The position numbers and the translations under genes were made by a program. Source: Gammaproteobacteria bacterium (GTDB lineage: Bacteria; Pseudomonadota; Gammaproteobacteria; Steroidobacterales; Steroidobacteraceae). From it: a stretch of 6,157 nt of DNA. Positions 1 through 5,007 of this stretch are shown here, piece after piece (the stretch's first letter is position 1; every line of letters begins with the position of its first letter). The stretch lies in contig VBNY01000237.1 of NCBI GenBank assembly GCA_005877705.1, positions 1 to 6,157 on the forward strand. Direction: 5' to 3'. Below the pieces are notes generated by a model. It was given only the letters and a program-made list of their open reading frames with translations. It searched no databases and was not told the origin of the DNA.

Positions 1-300
1 GTCTTTCTGCCGCACGATGAGAATCGACTCCGGGCCGATCTCGGTGACGAGGTAGTCTCCGGGCTCCGGAATGTCGAGCTCGCGGCCGCCGAGCAGCCAC
101 ACCTTCGTCCACATCCGCTGCCACTCAAGCTGCATGAACTCGGGAGAGAAGTAGCGGCGGGGATCGATGATGTCATCCCCCAGCTCCGGATCCGGAGCTT
201 TCCCCGCAGGCGTGCCGGGACTGTCCTCGGGCTTCACGCGGCGCACCGGTGTGAAAGCGGGCGCCTTCGATCGTTCCCAGAAGTCGTCCTGCGAGCCCAT
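1..300 (-). CDS. Rieske-type aromatic ring-hydroxylating oxygenase, large subunit (N-terminal part, runs off window)
   Basis: This frame is open from an ATG at 300 down to base 1, giving 100 codons with no stop, so the gene continues beyond the window. Residues about 46-100 match the start of the large (alpha) subunit of Rieske non-heme iron oxygenases: DPRRYFSPEF, then E-W-x-x-M-W-x-x-V-W, then DIPEPGDYLVTEIGPESILIVRQKD-like sequence ahead of the Rieske domain. The 2Fe-2S ligands (CxH...CxxH) and the mononuclear iron site would lie outside the window. These enzymes use electrons from a reductase to hydroxylate aromatic or alicyclic substrates, or to demethylate them. The first 45 residues are a Pro/Asp-rich extension. 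An AGGA about 9 bases upstream supports the ATG at 300, but GTG codons at residues 19 and 22 are possible alternatives. The gene follows the upstream SDR stop by 51 bp, so cotranscription is likely. Family call is confident; substrate is unknown. Confidence 0.85.
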   Translation of the reverse strand, partial: MGSQDDFWERSKAPAFTPVRRVKPEDSPGTPAGKAPDPELGDDIIDPRRYFSPEFMQLEWQRMWTKVWLLGGRELDIPEPGDYLVTEIGPESILIVRQKD

Positions 301-336
301 GGCGGAGTCCTGCGAGAGCTGTGTTGGAGTCCTGCG
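286..336. repeat. three short direct repeats of GTCCTGCG at 21-22 bp spacing
   Basis: The octamer GTCCTGCG (CGCAGGAC on the coding strand) occurs at 286-293, 307-314 and 329-336. The copies at 304-314 and 326-336 share 11 bases. The repeats straddle the start codon of the oxygenase gene, and the middle copy supplies its AGGA ribosome binding site. Spacing of 21 and 22 bp is about two helical turns. The function is unknown, and chance cannot be excluded. Confidence 0.4.
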
Positions 337-351
337 TGCCGCGCCCGGCCG

Positions 352-1113
352 TCAGAACTGCACGCGCTTGGTGAAACCGTTGTCGGCCACCAGGTTGGAG
401 CCTGTGATGAGGCTTCCCGCGGGACTCGCCACGAATGCAACCAGCCGTGCCACCTCTTCGGGCGTACCCATGCGGCCGCATGGAATCTGCTTGAGCGCGT
501 AGTCGTATAGCTTTGGCATCGTGCCCTTGATCAGTTCCCACGCCCCGCCCTCGAAGTAGACTGGGCCGGGAGACACCGAGTTGACGCGCACCCCGCGCTT
601 GCCGACATGCTGGGAAAGTTGTTTCGCGTAAGTGACCAGCGCGGCCTTCATCGCGTTGTACGCCTGCGGCACACCGAAGGTCTCGAGCGCATTCGTGGAG
701 GAAATGATGACGATCGAGCCACTGCCTGACTTCTCGAGGTACGGCATCAGAGCTTCACAGCCTCGCACCGTGTGCATCACGTCGATCTCGAAGTTCTTCG
801 TCCAATTCTTCTCGCTGTCAAAGCCGCCTCCGGCGCTGACGTTCGGCACGAAGATATCGCAGCCGCCGAGCGCCTCCGCAGTACGGCCGAGCCAAGCCTT
901 ATACACATCGCCGTCGCGGACGTTCACCGCCTCGCCGACGGCGTTCACGCCCCGCTGCTTGAGGGCATGGACCGCGGCTTCCACCTCATCTTCGGTCCGA
1001 GAGCACAGCCCGACGTCCACACCTTCTTGTGCGAGCAGCTCAACGATGGCGCGGCCGATCCCTCTGGTGGCGCCGGTGACGATCGCCTTCTTTCCCCGTA
1101 GCCCCAGATCCAT
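352..1113 (-). CDS. SDR-family NAD(P)-dependent oxidoreductase (SDR 1)
   Basis: This is a 253-residue classical short-chain dehydrogenase, the usual family length. The Rossmann cofactor motif TGATRGIG is at residues 13-20. Catalytic Ser139, Tyr152 and Lys156 (YNAMK) have canonical spacing, followed by a PGPV segment at about 182-185. It should oxidise an alcohol or reduce a ketone with NAD(P)(H) in the cytoplasm. Two deviations are visible. The usual NNAG after beta-4 reads PNVSAG (90-95), and the active-site Asn position is Asp111 in DVMHTVR. I recall NVSA and D-x-M-H-T-V-R together in a particular SDR subgroup, so these may be lineage features rather than damage. The ATG at 1113 follows GAGGAGAG (1118-1125). 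A promoter lies about 60-90 bp upstream, and the Rieske oxygenase follows after 51 bp, suggesting a two-gene or longer unit. Substrate is not determinable. Confidence 0.93.
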   Translation of the reverse strand: MDLGLRGKKAIVTGATRGIGRAIVELLAQEGVDVGLCSRTEDEVEAAVHALKQRGVNAVGEAVNVRDGDVYKAWLGRTAEALGGCDIFVPNVSAGGGFDSEKNWTKNFEIDVMHTVRGCEALMPYLEKSGSGSIVIISSTNALETFGVPQAYNAMKAALVTYAKQLSQHVGKRGVRVNSVSPGPVYFEGGAWELIKGTMPKLYDYALKQIPCGRMGTPEEVARLVAFVASPAGSLITGSNLVADNGFTKRVQF

Positions 1114-1175
1114 CGCGCTCTCCTCGGCCGCGACGGAGCAGTCCGGCGCAGCCGCATGTCGTTCCAGCTCATTGA

Positions 1176-1203
1176 ATTATAGGCAGAGGCAGCTAAGATA
1201 CAA
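1176..1203 (-). promoter_or_regulatory. predicted sigma70-type promoter for SDR 1 and the oxygenase
   Basis: On the minus strand there is a perfect TATAAT -10 box at 1181-1176 and a TTGTAT -35 (3 of 6 consensus matches) at 1203-1198, separated by 16 bp. Transcription would start near 1168, leaving a leader of about 55 bases before the ATG at 1113. The surroundings are unusually AT-rich for this window. Confidence 0.6.
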
Positions 1204-1204
1204 T

Positions 1205-1216
1205 CAGTCATGACTG
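1205..1216. promoter_or_regulatory. candidate operator: perfect 12-bp palindrome CAGTCATGACTG
   Basis: The palindrome is exact over 12 bp and lies one base upstream of the -35 box of the SDR 1 promoter. With one mismatched pair, the symmetry extends to 1202-1219. Position and symmetry suit a dimeric repressor or activator such as a TetR protein, one of which is encoded at 4001-4672. The half-site AACAGTCA recurs in the divergent gap of that regulator. Binding is inferred. Confidence 0.5.
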
Positions 1217-1260
1217 TTTTTTTCAAGCAGACGCTGCCGGGAGCTCCCGCCTTCGCCGGT

Positions 1261-2067
1261 TCAGGCGCCGCGTGCCCCGGGCGCGGCGGCTGCGAGCGAC
1301 GCATTGATCTCCCGCGGAAGCGGATTGCGCCGCAGCGTGAGGCCTCCATTCGCCTGGAGAACCTGGCCGGTGATGAAGCTTTCCGCGCTTGCGAGCCACA
1401 ACGCAGCGTCAGCGACGTCTTGGGAAGTTCCGAGACGGCCGAGCGGATATTCCTTCAGGAAGACCTCTTCCAATCCGGGCATCTGCATTTCACGCTCAGT
1501 CATGGGCGTGGCCGTGAGGCCAGGGGCGATCGCGTTCACCTTCACTCCCCGTGCGCCGTACTCATTCGCAAAGCAGCGCACGAGGGCGTCGGCGCCAGCC
1601 TTGGTACCGATATAAGCCGCATGGTTGTACAACAGGGCGTACACGGAGGCGGACGACATGGTCATGATCGAGCCTCCACCGCAAGCCGCGAGCCGCTCTG
1701 CGAACACCTGCAGGAAAAAGAATACACCCTTGAACTGCAGATCCATGAGCTTGTCGATCTGCTCTTCCGTGGTGTCATGCAGTTTCGCCATGAGACCCCA
1801 GCCGGCGCAGTTGACTGCGATGTCGATACGCCCCCAGGCATCGAGCGCGGTCTGCGCGAGCCCTTCAACATCGCGTTTGCGTGTAATGTCACAAACCGCA
1901 TGGCGCCCGTGAATCTCCGCTGCCAAAGCGCGAAGCGCTTCCTCGTGCCGCCCACCGACCACGACGCGGGCACCCTCCTGCGCAAAGCGCCTCGCGATCG
2001 CTTGACCCATGTTGCCGCTGCCCGCCGCGCCCAGCACGACGGCCACGTTTCCTGCAAGACGATTCAT
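1261..2067 (-). CDS. SDR-family NAD(P)-dependent oxidoreductase (SDR 2)
   Basis: This is a 268-residue classical SDR. The glycine motif GAAGSGNMG lies at 13-21, NCAG at 86-89, and catalytic Ser139, Tyr152 and Lys156 (YIGTK) have canonical spacing. IAPGLTATPM (180-189) follows the usual PG motif, and the C-terminal ITGQVLQANGG is typical of the fold. It should interconvert an alcohol and a ketone with NAD(P)(H). Two things are odd. The tetrad Asn position is Gln111 in LQFKGVFF, and there is an Ala-rich tail of about 25 residues after the normal SDR end. The ATG at 2067 has a GGAG about 8 bases upstream. Only 44 bp separate it from the divergent SnoaL-like gene, and I see no good promoter for it there. 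It may be read from a promoter inside that gene or by read-through from the MaoC gene. SDR 1 begins 147 bp after its stop. Confidence 0.93.
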   Translation of the reverse strand: MNRLAGNVAVVLGAAGSGNMGQAIARRFAQEGARVVVGGRHEEALRALAAEIHGRHAVCDITRKRDVEGLAQTALDAWGRIDIAVNCAGWGLMAKLHDTTEEQIDKLMDLQFKGVFFFLQVFAERLAACGGGSIMTMSSASVYALLYNHAAYIGTKAGADALVRCFANEYGARGVKVNAIAPGLTATPMTEREMQMPGLEEVFLKEYPLGRLGTSQDVADAALWLASAESFITGQVLQANGGLTLRRNPLPREINASLAAAAPGARGA

Positions 2068-2094
2068 GCCACGGCTCCGCTAAGACGGGGCATC

Positions 2095-2101
2095 AAGGAG
2101 G
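2095..2101 (+). promoter_or_regulatory. strong ribosome binding site AAGGAGG of the SnoaL-like gene
   Basis: AAGGAGG is a near-complete anti-Shine-Dalgarno match ending 10 bases before the ATG at 2112. It fixes that start and supports the plus-strand gene as real despite its position between minus-strand genes. Confidence 0.8.
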
Positions 2102-2111
2102 GCCTGCCCGT

Positions 2112-2666
2112 ATGACCCAGAACTCTTCTGCGCTCGAGAAGCGCATTCGGCGACTGGAAGACCGCGCGGAGCTGCGCGAGCTCGTCGCACACTACTGTCT
2201 CGCGGTCGACGATCGCGACATCGATGCGCTGGCAGCGCTGTTTACGCCGGACGCCAGCTTCCGCTCCCATGATGGGGTCATGAGCGCGCAAGGGCGCGAC
2301 GCAGTGTTGAAACAATTCCACGATCGCTTCGCCGCGCTCAAAGCTACCAACCATTTCGCGCACGACCAGATCCTCTCGTTCGGCGAGGATCCGCACACGG
2401 CGACCGGCCTCCTGACGTCCCACGCCGAGGTGTGGCGCAACGGGCGTGCTCTGATCGCTGCACTGCGCTATCGCGACACCTACCGCCGACATGAAGGCCG
2501 GTGGTGTTTTGCGGATCGGCTGCTCTCGTTTCTCTACTACCTGCCAGTGGACGAATATGCGCAGGGGCTCGGCAGTCGTCTGCGCATGCGCGCCTACGGC
2601 GACCAAAGGCCGGCAGACTATCCGGAAGCACTGCCCTCGTGGCAGCGCTATCATGGCGATGCCTGA
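2112..2666 (+). CDS. SnoaL/NTF2-like domain protein, possible dehydratase or isomerase
   Basis: This 184-residue protein has the SnoaL-like (NTF2-fold, SnoaL_4 type) pattern. A charged N-terminal helix (RIRRLEDRAELRELV, about 11-25) leads into Y28-x4-D33 with DRDIDALAALFTPDA (34-48), then an H81 segment (NHFAHDQ), E106, and a closing motif LPSWQRYHG (174-182). Members of this fold include scytalone dehydratase, the bile-acid 7alpha-dehydratase BaiE and subunits associated with oxygenases. The Tyr/Asp/His spacing here resembles what I recall for BaiE (Y30, D35, H83). The Tyr-Asp part is common in the family, so lyase activity is an inference. No signal peptide is visible, so it is probably cytoplasmic. 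It is the only plus-strand gene in the cluster and overlaps the 3' end of the convergent MaoC gene by 16 bp. Fold call is confident; reaction is not. Confidence 0.88.
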   Translation: MTQNSSALEKRIRRLEDRAELRELVAHYCLAVDDRDIDALAALFTPDASFRSHDGVMSAQGRDAVLKQFHDRFAALKATNHFAHDQILSFGEDPHTATGLLTSHAEVWRNGRALIAALRYRDTYRRHEGRWCFADRLLSFLYYLPVDEYAQGLGSRLRMRAYGDQRPADYPEALPSWQRYHGDA

Positions 2667-3097
2667 CGACGTTTCACGAGATTGGTGCTGCGGCAGGTGA
2701 ACACCGTCTCGTCGCGCTGGTTGAGTAGCACGTACTCGTAGACCACGACTCCGCGTGCCGGCTGGCGACGCGAGAGGCGCTTGCTCAGACATCGCGATCG
2801 CGCCCTAACCGTGTCACCGGCTCGCAAAGCAACGGGGAACCGTACATCATTCCAGGCCACCCCGCAGATCCAGGCAATGTCGCGGGCGATCTGGTGGTCC
2901 AACTGACGCCAGATCGCCATGGTGAAGATGCCAGATGCGATCAGGCCGTGGAAGATCGAATGCTTGGCGGCTTCCGGATCAGCGTGGAAATCCTGGGGGT
3001 CGTACTGACGCGCGAACGCCAGAAGCTCCCCTTCGGTAACCGTGCGCGGACCAAAATTGCGTTCCTCGCCTTCGACGAGGTCTTCGTAGAAACGCAC
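2651..3097 (-). CDS. MaoC-like hydratase/dehydratase (hot-dog fold)
   Basis: This 148-residue protein carries the hydratase-2 motif YDPQDFHAD-x5-HSIFHGLIASG at about 32-56. Asp33 and His38 are the expected catalytic pair, and a second strand pair (DVRFPVALRAGDTV) follows at about 84-97. MaoC proteins hydrate or dehydrate enoyl thioesters, usually CoA-linked, so the gene suggests that a CoA thioester or side chain is processed in the pathway. Length is normal for single-domain members. The start is a GTG at 3097, and no closer ATG would keep the conserved N-terminal RFYEDLVEGEE. The Shine-Dalgarno match (TAGGGG) is modest. The gene begins 21 bp after the stop of SDR 3, so the two are almost certainly cotranscribed. 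Its last 16 bp overlap the convergent SnoaL-like gene. Confidence 0.9.
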   Translation of the reverse strand: MRFYEDLVEGEERNFGPRTVTEGELLAFARQYDPQDFHADPEAAKHSIFHGLIASGIFTMAIWRQLDHQIARDIAWICGVAWNDVRFPVALRAGDTVRARSRCLSKRLSRRQPARGVVVYEYVLLNQRDETVFTCRSTNLVKRRQASP

Positions 3098-3118
3098 ACT
3101 CAGCCCCTACCTAAGCCG

Positions 3119-3877
3119 CTACTGCACCGTCAGGGCGTTGTCGATCAAAATCTCGGTGCCATTGACAAAGCGGGACTCGTCGGACGCCAGATACACAACG
3201 AGGTTGGCGACGTCCTCCGGCTTGCCGAGGCCCCACGGAGCCGCTTCGTAATCTTCTCTCTTGATCCCGAGCTCAGCGTTCGCCTTGGCGACCATCGGCG
3301 TGTCAATGGCGCCGGCATGGATCGAATTGCAGCGGATATGATACTTGTTCGCCTGGCAATGCACGGCGACAGCCTTGGTCATCGCGCGCACGGCGCCCTT
3401 GGCGGCGCTGTACGCGAAGAACATTGGATATCCGAGATGGGACGCAACCGATGACATGTTCACAATCGAGCCGCCACCGCTGTCCCGCATTACCGGGATC
3501 GCGGCCTTGCAGCCCAGGAACACCCCTTCAGACATCACGGCGTTCGTGAAGCGGAACTGCTCCAGCGTCGTGGTCTCGGGAGTGGCGACCACGACCACGC
3601 CTGCGTTGTTCACAAGTATGTGCAGACCACCGAAGCGGCGCTTGGCCTCGGCTACCACTTCGCCCCACCGAGCTTCGTCCCGGACATCGTGGAGAGCGAA
3701 CTGTGCACAACCCGAGTGCCGATCGTTCAGCGCGGAGGCAAGGTCGAGGCCAGATGCCTCGTTCACGTCGGTCAGCAGTACCTTGGCACCCTCGCGCACG
3801 AGCGCCTCGGCATCCGCCCGCCCTAGGCCAGATGCGGCACCTGTGATGATCGCAACCTTACCTTCGAGGCGATTCAT
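3119..3877 (-). CDS. SDR-family NAD-dependent oxidoreductase (SDR 3)
   Basis: This is a 252-residue classical SDR. TGAASGLG lies at 12-19, Asp37 at the end of beta-2 (LLTDVN) favours NAD over NADP, and NNAG is at 90-93. Ser143, Tyr156 and Lys160 (YSAAK) are canonical, as is an IDTPM segment at 191-195. The general pattern resembles 3alpha/20beta-hydroxysteroid and cyclic-alcohol dehydrogenases, but substrate cannot be assigned. The tetrad Asn position is Met115 in AVMSEGVFLG, which is unusual. The frame is open upstream to a TTG at 3946. The ATG at 3877 is preferred because GAAGGAG sits 8-9 bases upstream and the SDR fold begins directly with MNRLEGKVAIITG. It is the first gene of a unit with MaoC (21 bp apart) and is divergent from the TetR regulator, its likely controller. 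Confidence 0.94.
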   Translation of the reverse strand: MNRLEGKVAIITGAASGLGRADAEALVREGAKVLLTDVNEASGLDLASALNDRHSGCAQFALHDVRDEARWGEVVAEAKRRFGGLHILVNNAGVVVVATPETTTLEQFRFTNAVMSEGVFLGCKAAIPVMRDSGGGSIVNMSSVASHLGYPMFFAYSAAKGAVRAMTKAVAVHCQANKYHIRCNSIHAGAIDTPMVAKANAELGIKREDYEAAPWGLGKPEDVANLVVYLASDESRFVNGTEILIDNALTVQ

Positions 3878-3884
3878 GCGAGGC

Positions 3885-3892
3885 TCTCCTTC
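3885..3892 (-). promoter_or_regulatory. ribosome binding site that fixes the SDR 3 start
   Basis: On the minus strand GAAGGAGA lies 7 bases before the ATG at 3877. This decides against the in-frame TTG at 3946, which would add 23 residues without family similarity. Confidence 0.75.
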
Positions 3893-3917
3893 ACGAGCGG
3901 CAAGAAGGTCCCCCTCG

Positions 3918-3946
3918 ACAGTAACAGTCACGCTATCCTGTTTCAA
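3918..3946 (-). promoter_or_regulatory. possible promoter for SDR 3-MaoC with internal dyad
   Basis: On the minus strand TTGAAA (3946-3941, 5 of 6 to TTGACA) is followed after exactly 17 bp by TACTGT (3923-3918), a weak -10. An inverted repeat AACAG-N10-CTGTT at 3923-3942 occupies the spacer and touches both boxes, where a repressor would block RNA polymerase. The -35 is good and the -10 poor, so the call is tentative. Confidence 0.35.
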
Positions 3947-3950
3947 TCAC

Positions 3951-3971
3951 CTTTGACTTTTTAAATCAAAG
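3951..3971. promoter_or_regulatory. candidate operator: 21-bp dyad CTTTGA-N9-TCAAAG
   Basis: The six-base arms are perfect, and 8 of 10 symmetric pairs match around the centre at 3961. The dyad is AT-rich in an otherwise GC-rich window and lies 30 bp before the GTG of the TetR gene. A TTGACT that could be its -35 overlaps at 3953-3958. The position suits autoregulation by the TetR protein; binding is inferred. Confidence 0.45.
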
Positions 3972-4000
3972 CGCACATCCTTGCCGGAAAAGGAATTTGT

Positions 4001-4672
4001 GTGACCAAACCGTCCTCCGCCGCCATTGACGAAACCGAAGAACCGGCCGAGGCCCTCGGCTGGCAGGCACAGAAGAGCGCCTCGACACGCACGCAGATCA
4101 TCGAAGCCGCCATCAAATGCTTCATCGAATGCGGCTATTCGCGAACCACGACAACGCTGATTGCCGAGAAGGCAGGCTTGTCGCGCGGTGCGATGCTGCA
4201 TCACTTCCCATCAAAGCTCGCCGTAGTGCGCGCTGCGGTGGAGTACCTTCACGCCAAGCGCTTGCGCGCCTTCCGCAAGGCGGTAACCAAGCCTTCCGCC
4301 GACAATGACCACGTACGCCAGAGCGTGGAAGCGTACTGGTGTCATGTCAGGCACCCGATGTTCGTCGCTTTCTTCGAGCTGGCGGTGGCGGCCCGCACGG
4401 ACAAGGAACTGGCCCGGATTCTGCGGCCCGCGCAGGAAGCGTTCGAGCGCGAGTGGTATCAGGCGGCGGTGGAGATTTTCCCCGAGTGGGAAGGGCGCGG
4501 CGAGAAGTTCGACCTGGCACTGGATTTGTCGCGATACGTGCTCGAGGGCATGGCGATCAGCTTCCTTACACACAAAGAGACGGAGCGCGACAAGCGGGTG
4601 ATCGCTTATTTGGACGAGAAGATCCGTGAGCTCGCGGGCCTGCCGTCAAGACCAGCCCGTGGCGGCCGCTAA
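4001..4672 (+). CDS. TetR/AcrR-family transcriptional regulator
   Basis: This 223-residue protein has an N-terminal TetR DNA-binding domain at about 29-76. It includes TRTQIIEAAIKCF, then GYSRTTTTLIAEKAG, and the recognition helix LSRGAMLHHFPSK (60-72). The remainder is an alpha-helical ligand and dimer domain with no recognisable subfamily signature. About 28 Glu/Ala-rich residues precede the domain. The start is GTG at 4001 with AAGGA (3990-3994) six bases upstream, and no ATG precedes the domain. Proteins of this type are usually repressors released by a small ligand, often the substrate or a CoA ester of the pathway they control. It is divergent from SDR 3-MaoC across 123 bp containing two dyads, so it is the probable local regulator (inference). 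It may also act at the palindrome at 1205-1216. Confidence 0.93.
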   Translation: MTKPSSAAIDETEEPAEALGWQAQKSASTRTQIIEAAIKCFIECGYSRTTTTLIAEKAGLSRGAMLHHFPSKLAVVRAAVEYLHAKRLRAFRKAVTKPSADNDHVRQSVEAYWCHVRHPMFVAFFELAVAARTDKELARILRPAQEAFEREWYQAAVEIFPEWEGRGEKFDLALDLSRYVLEGMAISFLTHKETERDKRVIAYLDEKIRELAGLPSRPARGGR

Positions 4673-4761
4673 GAGTAACCCTCAATGAGCAATCTGGAAG
4701 GTTTGTGCTGACCAGGGGTCGAGGCCCTCGCGGCGCTCACGGCTCTTTGCCTGCCTTGACC

Positions 4762-4808
4762 GCGTAGCCTGCAGGCTTAAAGGTTCCAGAGGCAGAGCCC
4801 GGCTACGC
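4762..4808. repeat. inverted repeat, 8-bp arms GCGTAGCC/GGCTACGC, with nested palindrome
   Basis: The arms at 4762-4769 and 4801-4808 are exact reverse complements across a 31-base spacer. The left arm overlaps a second perfect palindrome, AGCCTGCAGGCT (4766-4777), so two alternative foldings are possible. There is no T-run after it on either strand, so it is not a typical terminator. The role is unknown. Confidence 0.4.
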
Positions 4809-4984
4809 TGAGCGATCTCGGCACCATCATCGCGCCCTGGGACGTTAGCCGGATGAGTCAGGGGTTTTCCGCGGTGCACGACCAGCGCCGCACGTAGCGC
4901 TCGCCCGAAAAATTCACGGTCTTGCCCGCATCGCAGACGGGCGCCGAGTGAAGGGTAACGTTTGTAAGGCCGAACGGGTAGTAT

Positions 4985-5007
4985 CGTCACGTCGTCATTG
5001 ACGGAGG
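4985..5007 (+). promoter_or_regulatory. CGTCA/TGACG dyad abutting the ribosome binding site of the peroxidase gene
   Basis: CGTCA at 4985-4989 and again at 4993-4997 is followed by TGACG at 4999-5003, making an 11-bp near-palindrome (centre 4998) plus one extra half-site. TGACG ends inside GGAGG (5003-5007), the Shine-Dalgarno site 10 bases before the ATG at 5018. A protein bound here could affect initiation at this gene; this is inferred from position alone. Confidence 0.35.

Noticed and set aside
632..1213. 193-codon plus-strand open frame opposite SDR 1
   Set aside because: It is antisense to a clear SDR, Ser/Thr/Pro-rich, and without domain or ribosome binding site support.
1205..1223. 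Palindrome CAGTCATGACTG followed by seven T as a rho-independent terminator on the plus strand
   Set aside because: With a minimal loop only a 4-bp stem remains, and no plus-strand gene lies upstream to terminate. An operator role fits better.
1238..1249. Perfect palindrome CGGGAGCTCCCG just after the SDR 2 stop as a terminator
   Set aside because: It has no loop bases, and on the minus strand it is followed by A-rich rather than T-rich sequence, so it lacks the features of a terminator.
1210..2115. Long plus-strand open frame of 301 codons opposite SDR 2
   Set aside because: It is a high-GC shadow. The minus strand carries a complete SDR with all motifs, and the plus frame has no recognisable domain and Arg/His-rich, low-hydrophobic composition.
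2064..2792. 242-codon minus-strand open frame opposite the SnoaL-like gene and overlapping MaoC
   Set aside because: The plus-strand SnoaL-like gene has a strong ribosome binding site and family motifs. The reverse frame has none and would overlap MaoC extensively.
3878..3946. 23-residue N-terminal extension of SDR 3 from a TTG
   Set aside because: The ATG at 3877 has a strong GAAGGAG and matches where the SDR fold begins. The extension would also cover the proposed promoter and dyad.
4682..4990. 102-codon minus-strand open frame in the 345-bp gap as a small protein or IS remnant
   Set aside because: It has no family motif, no clear ribosome binding site, no flanking inverted or target-site repeats, and typical shadow composition.
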